DNA of 64,000 nt from Streptomyces natalensis ATCC 27448 (GTDB taxonomy: Bacteria; Actinomycetota; Actinomycetes; Streptomycetales; Streptomycetaceae): the NCBI RefSeq assembly GCF_000935125.1, contig NZ_JRKI01000029.1, positions 1 to 64,000 of the forward strand, given 5' to 3'. The translations under genes and the position numbers were made by a program. Position 1 is the first letter of the stretch, and the number at the start of each line of letters is the position of its first letter. This document shows positions 1 to 8,940 of this stretch, piece after piece. The notes beneath the pieces are model-generated. The model was not told the origin of the DNA and did no database searches. It was given only the letters and a program-made list of their open reading frames with translations.

Positions 1-643
1 GTTGCCGGCCGGCCGGCCGCCAACCCGAGGGCGGTACGCGCACGAGCAGCACGCCGAGTGTCATGAGGACGGCGTAGGTCACGCCGTGCACGAGGAAGGT
101 CTTCGCGATCCCATCCGTGTCGCTGCCGAAGGCGGAGAGCATCTGCGTCGACCAGGGAGAGGCGATCAGTGCGCCACCGCCGAAGCCCATGATCGCGGTG
201 CCGGTGGCCATGCCCGGCCGGTCGGGGAACCACTTCATCAGGGTGGACACCGGCGAGATGTAGCCGATGCCCAGGCCGATCCCGCCGACGAAGCCATAGC
301 CGAAGACCACCAGCCAGTAGGAGCGGGTGGCGACGCCGAGTGCGGCGATCAGGAACCCGGTGGAGAACGCCACCAACGAGACGAGCATGGCCCATCGCGG
401 ACCCCTGCTCTCGACGAGGGTGCCGCCGAAGGCCGCGGAGAGCCCCAGTACGAGAATGCCGACCTGGAACGGTAATGCGCTGGCCGCCCCCGAGATATGC
501 AGCGCGCTCTCCAGGGGTAACTTGAAAACGCTCCAGGCATATACCTGGCCTATCGACAGGTGGATCGCCAGCGCAGCCGGGGGCACCAGCCAACGACTCC
601 ATCCTGGTCGCGCGATGATGCGGGAATGCTCAAGAAGTCGCAC
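1..643 (-). CDS. MFS transporter, oxalate/formate antiporter-like (OFA), N-terminal part
   Basis: The 214 visible residues are the N-terminal half of a 12-TM major facilitator; the gene runs off the left window edge. Hydrophobic helices alternate with the conserved loop WFPDRPGMATG, which is typical of the OFA (oxalate/formate:H+ antiporter-like) family and lies after about four helices. The chosen GTG start at 643 has GGGAGGT about 8 nt upstream and gives the sequence VRLLEHSRIIARPGWSRW before the first membrane segment. It would import or exchange a small carboxylate across the cytoplasmic membrane. It is divergent from a DUF485/ActP pair, which also points to carboxylate transport. The substrate is inferred from the family only. 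Confidence 0.85.
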   Translation of the reverse strand, partial: MRLLEHSRIIARPGWSRWLVPPAALAIHLSIGQVYAWSVFKLPLESALHISGAASALPFQVGILVLGLSAAFGGTLVESRGPRWAMLVSLVAFSTGFLIAALGVATRSYWLVVFGYGFVGGIGLGIGYISPVSTLMKWFPDRPGMATGTAIMGFGGGALIASPWSTQMLSAFGSDTDGIAKTFLVHGVTYAVLMTLGVLLVRVPPSGWRPAGRQ

Positions 644-1031
644 CGGCGGTCTACCTCCCGGGCCTGGGCAGAAGTAATTGAAAGGCGAATTGCCTGGATG
701 CATGTCCAGCGGCCAAGCGGTGGCGAGTGTAGGGCAACTGATCGCCTCTGCCAATGGTTTGACCTGTCTGCTGTCGAGTGTGGCGACGTTTGCCGGAGGG
801 GAACACTCTGCGCGTAGAGCGGCGCTTTCGGGCGATGTCGGACCACCGGCGACGATGGCCGGAGAACTGCTGGCGATGGTTCGTCAGAAAGCAGCGTGAT
901 TCGCCCAGGCAACGGGTAAACGGGTCGAACGGCCCCGGGCCCCGGAGAGAGGTCGGCTCCCCCCGGTGGGCCTCAACCGGAACGGCTGCTACTGTCCGGT
1001 AGTGGGCCAACTCGTCGCCGGTCCAACGCCT

Positions 1032-1061
1032 TTGACTGCACGGAGTGGACCACTACACTCC
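1032..1061 (+). promoter_or_regulatory. Probable promoter of the DUF485-actP operon with embedded dyad
   Basis: TTGACT (1032-1037) and TACACT (1054-1059) are separated by 16 bp and lie about 55 bp before the ATG of the DUF485 gene, matching a vegetative (HrdB-type) promoter. The spacer carries the dyads GTGG-A-CCAC (1046-1054) and GGAGTG...CACTCC (1042-1061), so a repressor could bind here. The rest of the divergent region 644-1031 shows nothing I can name. Confidence 0.5.
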
Positions 1062-1115
1062 CTGCCTCAACGGCTGTAGGTGGACCGGTCAACGCGCCGA
1101 AACCTGGAGAGAATC

Positions 1116-1550
1116 ATGACGAGAGACATGCGGCCTCCCGCTCCACCCCCCTCGGCGCCGACCACCGGCCACGGATTATCGGCCCCTTTCACTAAAGCCT
1201 GCGACCAGCCCTTGTGCGGCCCGGCAGGCGAGCCCGACTTTGCGGCGATCCAGGCCAGCCCGGAGTTCACCCGGCTTCGCCGACGGCTGCGGCTGTTCGT
1301 CTTTCCGATGAGCGCGCTTTTCTTTTGCTGGTACCTCACCTTCGCCCTGTTGTCCGCCTACGGTCATGAATTCATGCGGCGCAAAGCCGTCGGCGAGATC
1401 AATGTGGGGACCCTCTTCGGCCTGCTGCAATTCCTGTCCACGATCATGATCGTCGTGACCTATGCGCGCTTCGCCAAGAAGCGGCTCGACCCCCAGGTCG
1501 ACCGGATTCGCGAGCAGGTGCGGGCCGACGCGGAGGTTGGCAGAAAGTGA
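1116..1550 (+). CDS. DUF485 small inner-membrane protein
   Basis: A 144-residue protein with a hydrophilic proline-rich N-terminus (about residues 1-55) followed by two transmembrane helices (around LFVFPMSALFFCWYLTFALL and the later FGLLQFLSTIMIVVTYARFA) and a charged tail. This is the DUF485 arrangement; such proteins are almost always encoded immediately before an acetate/monocarboxylate SSF permease and are thought to be accessory subunits of it. The ATG at 1116 follows GGAGAG by about 6 nt. Its TGA overlaps the next start codon, so the two genes are translationally coupled. Confidence 0.85.
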   Translation: MTRDMRPPAPPPSAPTTGHGLSAPFTKACDQPLCGPAGEPDFAAIQASPEFTRLRRRLRLFVFPMSALFFCWYLTFALLSAYGHEFMRRKAVGEINVGTLFGLLQFLSTIMIVVTYARFAKKRLDPQVDRIREQVRADAEVGRK

Positions 1551-3142
1551 TGGTGCCGATCGCGGCCGGCACGACCGGCAGTCCGACGCTCAATGTGACC
1601 GTATTCGTCGCCTTCGTCTGCATCACCTTGTACGTGGTCTACCGGGCCAGCGGCAGCAGCCCCACCGCCTCCGACTACTACGCGGCAGGCAGCGGTTTCA
1701 GCGGGATGCAGAACGGCATCGCGCTGTCCGGCGACTTCCTCTCCGCGGCCTCCTTTCTCGGGATTTCGGGAGCAATCGCCGTCCACGGCTACGACGGGTT
1801 CCTCTACTCCGTCGGATGGTTGGTCGCCTGGCTGGTCGCCCTGCTGCTCATCGGCGAACGACTGCGTAATACCGGCCGGTTCACCGTGGGCGATGTGATG
1901 GCCTTCCGGATGAAACAGCGCCCGGTACGGGCGGCGGCGGCCAACGCCACCCTGGTCATCACGTTCTTCTACATGCTGGCCCAGATGGCCGGCGCCGGCG
2001 GTCTGATCGCCCTGTTGCTCAATGTGCACAGCAAGGGCGGGCAGGCCCTGGTCATCACGGCCGTCGGCATCGTCATGGTCTTCTACGTCCTGGTCGGCGG
2101 CATGAAGGGCACGACCTGGGTGCAGATCATCAAGGCCACCCTGCTGCTGCTCTGCGTGACCTTCATCAGCGTCTTCATCCTTGGCAAGTTCGGCTTCAGC
2201 CTCTCCGGACTGCTGGGACATGCGGCGCAGAACAGCCCCTTGGGCGAGCGCTTGCTGGAACCGGGCGGCTGGTACGGCCAGAACGCGATGAGCAAGCTCG
2301 ACTTCGTCTCGCTGTCCCTGTCGCTGGTCCTCGGCATCTCCAGCCTTCCGCACGTGCTGATGCGCTTCTACACCGTGCCGGATGCCAAGGAGGCACGCAG
2401 GTCGGTGGTGTGGTGCTCCTGGTCGATGTTCACGTTCTACCTGGGGATCCTCATCGTCGGATACGCCGCCACCGCACTGGTGGGCCCGGACAAGATCTTG
2501 GCCGCCCCTGGCGGGGAGAACTCCGCGGCACCGCTGCTCGCCTTCCGGATCGGCGGCGCGGTGCTGCTCGGCGTGGTCTCCGCGGTGGCCTTCGCCACCA
2601 TCCTGGCGGTGGTCGCCGGTCTGACGCTCGCCGCTTCCGCGTCGTTCGCGCACGACGTCTACGCCAACGTACTCCGGCACGGCAAGGCGGATCCGCGGTC
2701 CGAAGTACGGGTCGCCCGCCTGACGGCGATCGTGATCGGTTTCCTGGCCATCATCGGCGGCATCGTGGCCAACGGCCAGAACGTCGCCTTCCTGGTGTCG
2801 CTGGCCCTGGCGCTCGCCGCGTCCGCGAACCTGTCCACCATGCTCTACTCCCTGTACTGGAAGCGGTTCAACACCACGGGGACGCTGTGGAGCATCTATG
2901 GCGGGCTGGTGTCCGGACTGCTGCTGATCGCCTTCTCACCTGCGATGTCGGGCACGCCCACGTCCATCGTCAAGGGCGTCGACTTCCACTGGTTCCCGCT
3001 CACCAACCCGGGCATCGTGTCGATTCCGCTCTCCTTCCTCTGCGGGTTCCTGGGCACGGTCCTCAGCAAGCAACCGGCGGATCCCGACAAGCAGGCGGAG
3101 ATGGAGGTACGAGCACTGACCGGCATCGGCGCCAAGCACTAG
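1550..3142 (+). CDS. actP: Cation/acetate symporter (SSF family, ActP/MctC-like)
   Basis: A 530-residue sodium:solute symporter with about 13 hydrophobic segments spread over its whole length. It contains the SSF hallmarks: ASDYYAAG near the start, a GISGAIAVHGYDGFLYSVGW helix, and LAASASFAHDVYANVLRHG in the second half, all typical of acetate permeases ActP and MctC. It would take up acetate, pyruvate or propionate with a cation. It starts at ATG 1550, overlapping the DUF485 stop by one base; GTG 1547 is an equally possible start. Length matches the family (about 530-550). The downstream gene also has an SSF domain, but of the PutP subfamily. Confidence 0.85.
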   Translation: MVPIAAGTTGSPTLNVTVFVAFVCITLYVVYRASGSSPTASDYYAAGSGFSGMQNGIALSGDFLSAASFLGISGAIAVHGYDGFLYSVGWLVAWLVALLLIGERLRNTGRFTVGDVMAFRMKQRPVRAAAANATLVITFFYMLAQMAGAGGLIALLLNVHSKGGQALVITAVGIVMVFYVLVGGMKGTTWVQIIKATLLLLCVTFISVFILGKFGFSLSGLLGHAAQNSPLGERLLEPGGWYGQNAMSKLDFVSLSLSLVLGISSLPHVLMRFYTVPDAKEARRSVVWCSWSMFTFYLGILIVGYAATALVGPDKILAAPGGENSAAPLLAFRIGGAVLLGVVSAVAFATILAVVAGLTLAASASFAHDVYANVLRHGKADPRSEVRVARLTAIVIGFLAIIGGIVANGQNVAFLVSLALALAASANLSTMLYSLYWKRFNTTGTLWSIYGGLVSGLLLIAFSPAMSGTPTSIVKGVDFHWFPLTNPGIVSIPLSFLCGFLGTVLSKQPADPDKQAEMEVRALTGIGAKH

Positions 3143-3786
3143 CGTCGTCATCCACGCCGGCTCCCGACTCGTCGTCACCGCCGGCCGACCGGTCACGGGC
3201 AACCGCAAACATTGCTGATCATTGACGGTCCTCAAGGCGCTGCGGAGCCTGGCCCGAGACGAACGCCTGTCAATGCCGACCCGTGACGACTTCCTGAAGG
3301 TGTACTTCTGGTGGACCGGGCCCACGACGACCGCTTCCGCATCACTGAGGAGGCTCGCCGACGAGCTGGGTGCCGACCTCGGCCTCCGACTGTCGGACCG
3401 CTCCCCACCTGCAGTTTTGTTTGGGGCCTCTGCCCGTCAGAGACCGAATAGGAATTCGGGGCCCGGCACCACCGATGACAGGCAGCCCCGAACGCCGCCC
3501 GGAACCAGAGAAACCGGCCGCTACGAAACCCGGGGCAGCTCAGAGTGTCGGCGGCTGGTGCGGCCGGGGGACGGGCCGGTGTGCGGGCGGTCACCTGGAG
3601 CCGCAGCCCGCGGGGGATCAGCGTGGCGACGCGACCGTGGCACGGATAGGCCGTTCGACACCGGCGCGGAGGTGGCGGCCACCACCTGGCTACCCAAATC
3701 GGTACATTGCCCGCTAGGGCAGACCAGGATCCCAGGCGCGGCGATGGTTGCGCCCTGTGCTCATGAACCTCGCGGGCGAGGAGAAT
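3143..3786 (+). other. Intergenic region with an unrecognised coding-like stretch
   Basis: No gene could be named in these 640 bp. From about 3222 to 3410 one forward frame has strong G/C third-position bias and reads like protein (MPTRDDFLKVYFWW...LRRLADELGADLGLRL), but it has no recognisable family and dissolves into Arg/Pro-rich shadow sequence afterwards. It may be the remnant of a longer gene. The last 60 bp form the leader of the symporter-phosphatase fusion. Confidence 0.3.
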
Positions 3787-6700
3787 ATGTTCGAATTGAG
3801 TGCGCCGATCGTGGCCACGTTCCTCGTGTATGCGGTCGCCATGATCGGAGTAGGTGTCTGGGCGTACACCCGCACTCACACCTTCGCCGACTTCGCCCTG
3901 GGGAGCCGCAGGCTCAGCGCGTTGGTCGCCGCCCTGTCCGCAGGGGCCAGTGACATGTCCGGCTGGCTGTTTCTCGCGTTTCCCGGAGCGGTGTACGCGG
4001 CCGGCATCGGCGCCAGCTGGATCGCCGTCGGCCTGGCGGTCGGCACCTACCTCAACTGGCGGTTCGTCGCGCCGAGACTGCGCACGTACACCGAGCGTGC
4101 CGAGAACGCCTTGAGCCTGTCGGCCTACCTGGAGGAGCGGTTCGAGGACCGCACCCGGATGCTCAGGATGGTCTCGGCGGCGGTCACCCTCGTGTTCTTC
4201 ACCGTCTATGTCGCCAGTGGTCTGGTCGCTGGGGGGTTGCTGTTCGAGCATGCCTTCGGCGTCCGTTTCGGACTCGGGGTGACCCTGACGGTCCTGGTGA
4301 TGGTCATCTACTCGGGCCTGGGCGGCTTCCTCGCCGTGAGCCTGACGCACGTGATGCAGGCGACGCTGATGTTCCTCGCCCTGCTCGTGGTCCCCCTGAC
4401 CGGCATCGGGTCCCTCGGAGGCTTCCGGGAACTGCGCGATGCCCTCGACAAGAAGGCACCGGGCCTGCTGCAGATGGGGGCCAAGGTCAACTACGCGGAC
4501 GGGCAGTGGTCGGCAGGCGGGTCGCTCGGCGCCGTCGCGATCATCTCGCTGCTCGCCTGGGGTCTCGGCTACTTCGGTCAGCCGCACATCCTGGCCCGCT
4601 TCATGGGCATCCGCAGCATCCGGGCCATCCCCGCGGCCCGCCGTATCGGAACGGGGTGGGTCGTCGTCGTACTCGCCGGTGCCACCCTCGTCGGCCTCGC
4701 GGGAATCGGGCGGCTCGGCACGCCGCTCCACGACCCCGAGACGGTGTACATCGTCCTGAGCCGCGTCCTGCTCAATCCCTGGATCGCCGGAGTGATGCTG
4801 ATCGCCGTACTGGCCGCGATCATGTCGACCGCGGACAGCCAGCTTCTCGTGTCGTCCGTCGCGCTCACGGAGGACTTCTACCGCGCGTTCCTCAACCGGC
4901 GTGCCTCGGACAAGGTGCTGGTGTGGGTCGGCCGCGGGGCGGTCGTCGTGGTGATCCTGGTGGCCTTCGTGATCGCGCTCCACGGCGGCGGGCTGCTGGG
5001 CATTGTCGCCTACGCCTGGGCGGGTTTCGGGGCCGCCTTCGGGCCGGTCGTCCTCCTCTCGCTGTACTGGCCGCGTATGACCTGGGCGGGGGCCATGGCG
5101 GGGATCGTGTCGGGCGCGACCACGGTGCTTCTCTGGAAGGAGATCAATCCACTGCTCGGGCCGCTCAACTCGGGCGTCTACGAAATGGTCCCGGGTGTAC
5201 TGGTCGCCACGGCCGCCGCACTGGTCTTCGGCAGGTTCGTCGGCCGGCCGCCGAAACGGGCCTTCTGGCGGATGCCGGGAGGCGGGGTGAGCCAGCTGAT
5301 GCTCACGCCGTTCCTCACCCACGCACCGGTCGGCATGGCCGTCCTGGACACGGATCTGCGCTACGTCTGGGTGAACGAGCCACTGAGCCGCCTGATCCCC
5401 CTCGAACAACGACTGGGGCGGCAGGTGGGAGAGGTGCTGCCCAGGCCGGAGGCGGAAGCGTTCGAGGAGCGGATGCGCAGGGTTCTCGAGACCGGGGACC
5501 CGGTGCTGGACTACGAGTTCCGCGGCCCCAGCTACACCGACCCCGACCGCACGCGCGCGGCCTCCGCCTCCTTCTTCGCCATGAAGGACCGCCAGGGCCG
5601 GTACGTGGGCATCTGGTACATGGTCATCGACGTCACCGAGCGCTGGCGGGCCCAGGAACGCCTGGCTGTGCTGAACGACGCCGGTGCCCGTATCGGCAGC
5701 ACACTGGAAGTGACGCTGACCGCGCAGGAACTGGCCGACGAGGCCGTACCGGCCGTCGCCGAGTTCGTCGCCGTCGACCTGCTGGACTCGGTCATGAGGG
5801 GCGAGGAGCCGACCCCCGGACCGGTCGGCATGACGCCCGTCATCCGCCGAGCGGGGCAACAGTCGGTGCGCGAAGGCTGTCCGGAGGCGTCTCTGGCCGT
5901 GGGCGAAACGGTCCGGCGTGCGCCCTCGTCGCCCGTGACCCGCTGCCTGCTGGAGAGCAGGACTCTCGTGGAACGGATCCTGGACCGCGCCACCAGCGCC
6001 TGGGTGACCGAAGACCCGTCACTGGGCGCCTCCATCCGCGAGTTCGACTTCCGCTCCCTGATGGTGGTTCCGGTGCGGGCGCGCGGCGTCACCCTTGGCG
6101 TGGCGACGTTCGCCCGCTCCCGGCGTCAAGGGCCCTTCGAGGACGACGACGTGCGGCTCGCCGAGGAACTCGTCTCCCGCGCGGCGGTGTGCGTCGACAA
6201 CGCGCGCCGCTTCACCCGCGAGCGCAGCGCGGCCCGCTCCATGCAGCGTTACCTGCTGCCGCAGGAGCTCGCGGGAGGGTCCGCTCTGGAGGTGGCGTCG
6301 TGGTACCTCCCGGCGGATGCCCCCAGCGGTGTGGGCGGTGACTGGTTCGACGTGATTCCGCTCTCCGGAACCCGGGTTGCACTGGTCGTCGGGGACGTCG
6401 TCGGACACGGTATGAACGCGGCGGCGACCATGGGGCGTCTGCGTACCGCAGTACGCACGCTCGCCAATCTGGACCTCTCCCCGGACGAACTGCTGGCTCA
6501 TCTGGACGACCTGGTCATCGGCCTCATGGGGCCGGCGGAGGCCGAGGACGAAACCGCTGCTGCCGCGTTCATGGGAGCCACCTGTCTGTACGCCGTGTAC
6601 GACCCGGTCAGCAGACGGTTCACGCTGGCCCGGGCCGGTCACCTCCCACCGGTGATCGTCCGCCCGGACGGCACCGCCGACGTCCTCGACCTGCCCGCCG

Positions 6701-7356
6701 GACCGCCACTCGGCCTCGGGTACCTCCCCTTCGAGTCCGTCGAACTGGAGCTGGCCGAAGGCAGCCTCATCGCCCTCTACACCAACGGCCTCCTCGAGAC
6801 CTTCGACCGGGATCTCGACGCCGGGCTCTCCCGACTGGGCGAGGCCCTCGTGGAGCCGAGGCCGACCCTGCAGGAGACTGGCCTGGGTGCGGTCGACGCC
6901 CTGCTGACCCATCCGCCGTCCGACGACGCGGCCCTGCTCCTCGCCCGGACCCGCGTCCTGGCTCCGGACCGGGTCGTGTCATGGAACCTGCCCAGCGACC
7001 CGGCAGCTGTGGCGAACGCCCGCACCCTCGCCGGCCGACAGTTGACGGAGTGGGGCATGGACGACCTGACGTTCACCACGGAGCTCATCGTCAGCGAACT
7101 GGTCACCAACGCCATCCGCCATGCCACCGGACCGGTGAGTCTGCGCCTGATCCGGGACCGCGGCCTGATCTGCGAGGTCTCCGACGCCAGCAGCACGTCG
7201 CCGCGCCTGCGCCATGCCCGGACCACCGACGAGGGAGGACGGGGTCTCCTGATCGTGGCCCAACTCGCCCGACGATGGGGCACCCGCTACACGACGACCG
7301 GCAAGATCATCTGGACAGAGCAGGACATTCCCGCCGACATGGGTGCCCGGTGGTGA
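3787..7356 (+). CDS. PutP-type symporter fused to PAS-GAF-SpoIIE phosphatase-HATPase
   Basis: A 1189-residue fusion. Residues 1 to about 490 are a complete PutP-like sodium/proline symporter: ASDMSGWLFLAFPG near residue 55 and STADSQLLVSSVALTEDFY near 348 hold the conserved Na+ and substrate residues. Then come PAS (about 512-618), GAF (622-806), a SpoIIE/PP2C phosphatase (817-1051, with GVGGDWFDV, VVGDVVGHG and PSDDAALLLAR supplying metal-binding aspartates) and an HATPase_c module of the anti-sigma (RsbW-like) type (about 1075-1185, with ELVTNAIRH and GGRGLLIV). It presumably reports solute or flux to a partner-switching sigma cascade. The ATG at 3787 follows GCGAGGAG; an upstream ATG lacks a ribosome site. 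No antagonist or sigma gene lies next to it. Domains are clear; the signalling role is inferred. Confidence 0.9.
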   Translation: MFELSAPIVATFLVYAVAMIGVGVWAYTRTHTFADFALGSRRLSALVAALSAGASDMSGWLFLAFPGAVYAAGIGASWIAVGLAVGTYLNWRFVAPRLRTYTERAENALSLSAYLEERFEDRTRMLRMVSAAVTLVFFTVYVASGLVAGGLLFEHAFGVRFGLGVTLTVLVMVIYSGLGGFLAVSLTHVMQATLMFLALLVVPLTGIGSLGGFRELRDALDKKAPGLLQMGAKVNYADGQWSAGGSLGAVAIISLLAWGLGYFGQPHILARFMGIRSIRAIPAARRIGTGWVVVVLAGATLVGLAGIGRLGTPLHDPETVYIVLSRVLLNPWIAGVMLIAVLAAIMSTADSQLLVSSVALTEDFYRAFLNRRASDKVLVWVGRGAVVVVILVAFVIALHGGGLLGIVAYAWAGFGAAFGPVVLLSLYWPRMTWAGAMAGIVSGATTVLLWKEINPLLGPLNSGVYEMVPGVLVATAAALVFGRFVGRPPKRAFWRMPGGGVSQLMLTPFLTHAPVGMAVLDTDLRYVWVNEPLSRLIPLEQRLGRQVGEVLPRPEAEAFEERMRRVLETGDPVLDYEFRGPSYTDPDRTRAASASFFAMKDRQGRYVGIWYMVIDVTERWRAQERLAVLNDAGARIGSTLEVTLTAQELADEAVPAVAEFVAVDLLDSVMRGEEPTPGPVGMTPVIRRAGQQSVREGCPEASLAVGETVRRAPSSPVTRCLLESRTLVERILDRATSAWVTEDPSLGASIREFDFRSLMVVPVRARGVTLGVATFARSRRQGPFEDDDVRLAEELVSRAAVCVDNARRFTRERSAARSMQRYLLPQELAGGSALEVASWYLPADAPSGVGGDWFDVIPLSGTRVALVVGDVVGHGMNAAATMGRLRTAVRTLANLDLSPDELLAHLDDLVIGLMGPAEAEDETAAAAFMGATCLYAVYDPVSRRFTLARAGHLPPVIVRPDGTADVLDLPAGPPLGLGYLPFESVELELAEGSLIALYTNGLLETFDRDLDAGLSRLGEALVEPRPTLQETGLGAVDALLTHPPSDDAALLLARTRVLAPDRVVSWNLPSDPAAVANARTLAGRQLTEWGMDDLTFTTELIVSELVTNAIRHATGPVSLRLIRDRGLICEVSDASSTSPRLRHARTTDEGGRGLLIVAQLARRWGTRYTTTGKIIWTEQDIPADMGARW

Positions 7357-7417
7357 GCGGGTCCCGCATTGGCCGGGCGAGACGGTACCCCGGATCCAGC
7401 GGGCCCGCGTCGTGGGC

Positions 7418-7670
7418 GGACCGCGCTTCTGCGGCGCGCACTGACCGCCTGCGTCGAGGGCTCCGGTCACGCGGCATCGCCCACCGCATCGCCCGCAAGT
7501 GCATCGAGTCCTCACAGCGGCTCGGCCGTCACCGTTGGGTGGTCGAGAGGACCGTTTCCTGGCCGGCCGGCTGTCGACGCCTGCACCGTCGCCACGAACG
7601 CACGGCGGAACACTTCCTCACCTTCGTCGCCATCGCCGCAGCCCTCATCGGCTATCGCCACCTCATCTGA
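7418..7670 (+). pseudogene. IS5-family transposase, C-terminal remnant
   Basis: The reading frame ending at TGA 7670 encodes about 84 residues: RGIAHRIARK, ESSQRLGRHRWVVERT and HERTAEHFLTFVAIAAALI. This is the C-terminal DDE portion of IS5-type transposases, containing the catalytic glutamate in the WVVERT motif. The N-terminal two thirds are missing; the sequence joins the region after the fusion gene with no visible terminal repeat. Confidence 0.75.
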
Positions 7671-7707
7671 AGGAGCGGCACCTTCACCACGGCTCATCCA
7701 CGCCGGC

Positions 7708-8037
7708 TCATCCACGCCGGCGGATCACCGCTTTGCCCGCATCCAAGTCGATGCCCGTCCGGGGCGGAGCTCCATCATGCCGATTGTCCTGCAAGGTCAA
7801 ATCCACTCGGCGCTGTTCCAGTTGTATGTGCTTGTTGCCATTCCACATCGCGTGCAGTTCCTCGGTCATGGTGGCACCCAGGCCCACTCCGCCGGTGGGA
7901 GTACGGCCGGCCAGGCGCCGACGCAGCCACACCGGACGACCAGACCTGAGCACCACCTGCCGCGCTGCGGCCAGCAAGAATCCACCGATGACAGGCACCA
8001 ATATGGCCATCAGGCTCGCGAGCATCACCATGCTCAC
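7708..8037 (-). CDS. DUF6191 small membrane protein
   Basis: A 109-residue protein with one N-terminal transmembrane helix (MAILVPVIGGFLLAAARQV), a basic linker (RRRLAGR), then the soluble stretch VGLGATMTEELHAMWNGNKHIQLEQRR and the ending GIDLDAGKAVIRRRG. The pattern (TM, 'GxxATxxELHAxWxxxKxxQLEQRR', then 'IDLDAGxAVIR') matches DUF6191, a streptomycete family of unknown function. It starts at GTG 8037 or at the ATG two codons later; no strong ribosome site is visible. Confidence 0.65.
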   Translation of the reverse strand: MSMVMLASLMAILVPVIGGFLLAAARQVVLRSGRPVWLRRRLAGRTPTGGVGLGATMTEELHAMWNGNKHIQLEQRRVDLTLQDNRHDGAPPRTGIDLDAGKAVIRRRG

Positions 8038-8334
8038 CCAACACCCAGGCGCGACCCACGGTTCCTCGCCTTCGAGGTGCTACGCGGACAACCACCTTCG
8101 GGCAGCATCGCCTCACCAAAAAACGACGTCCAGGCCAAATGAAACAGACAGGGGCAGGCCCTACACCGGGTCTTCACCGCACGCGATGAAGACCCGATGC
8201 TCCCGGAATGTTGAGCGCACGGGCGCCAAGAGCGGAATGAACCGTTTCTTGACCTCCCGTACCCTATGCGCCTGTTCGCTCGCCTGCCAGGGTTCTCGTG
8301 CAAACCGCTGAGGTACGGGGAGAGGGGACTCTCG

Positions 8335-8937
8335 GTGAACTTAAAGGTGAGATCGGCACTGGTGGCCGGCGTGCTGGCGGCTGCGGCAGTGGCGGGAACA
8401 GCGGGCACCGCCCAAGCGAACACCTACCAGTACAACGTGATGCTCCAGGACTACGCCACCGGCTACTGCCTGGACTCCAACGGCGGCGATGTCTACACCA
8501 ATCCGTGCCAGCCCGGTAATCCGTGGCAGCGGTGGAACGTCGTGTCCTACGACGGCAACGTCGGTGGCTACTACGACCGGGTGCAGATCGTCCATCGCAA
8601 GGAGGGCAACTGCCTTCGAGTCCAGTGGTCGCACTCCGTCTCGTCTCCCAGCGGCTGGTTCGCAACCCGCGCGGCCGGGTGCAATTCGAGCGACTACCAC
8701 GACCAGTGGAACATGACCTGGGTCGGCAACAGCTCCGGCAACCCTCGTAACAGTTGGCAGTTTGCCAACTACCAGGCGGACACCAATCTCAACGAGGTGC
8801 TCTGCCTTGATCGCGGGCAGGAAGGACACTGGAACCAACTGCTGTGGGACCAGGGCCACCCGCAGAGCGCCCCGGTCGCCAAGACCACCTGCTACAACCA
8901 CACCAACCGGTACCAGATGTGGAACATGGTCCATTAG
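8335..8937 (+). CDS. Secreted ricin-B/CBM13-like lectin
   Basis: A 200-residue secreted protein. The GTG at 8335 follows GGGGAGAGGGGA. Residues 1-27 are a Sec signal peptide ending AQA before NTYQ. The mature part is a single aromatic, cysteine-containing beta-trefoil-like domain with repeated motifs of the QxW type (NPWQRWNVVSY, YHDQWNMTWVG, RYQMWNMV) and cysteines at YCLD, NPCQPG, NCLR, AGCN, LCLDR and TTCYN. Such domains bind sugars on polysaccharides or cell walls. There is no catalytic domain, so it may be a free-standing carbohydrate-binding protein. It stands alone between two transposase remnants. Confidence 0.75.
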   Translation: MNLKVRSALVAGVLAAAAVAGTAGTAQANTYQYNVMLQDYATGYCLDSNGGDVYTNPCQPGNPWQRWNVVSYDGNVGGYYDRVQIVHRKEGNCLRVQWSHSVSSPSGWFATRAAGCNSSDYHDQWNMTWVGNSSGNPRNSWQFANYQADTNLNEVLCLDRGQEGHWNQLLWDQGHPQSAPVAKTTCYNHTNRYQMWNMVH

Positions 8938-8940
8938 AGC

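Noticed and set aside
1460..2680. 406-codon minus-strand frame
   Set aside because: It mirrors the actP gene and has no family motifs.
3232..5859. Very long minus-strand open frame (875 codons)
   Set aside because: It is the complement of the symporter-phosphatase fusion; its product is low-complexity Arg/Gly/Asp-rich text with no domain.
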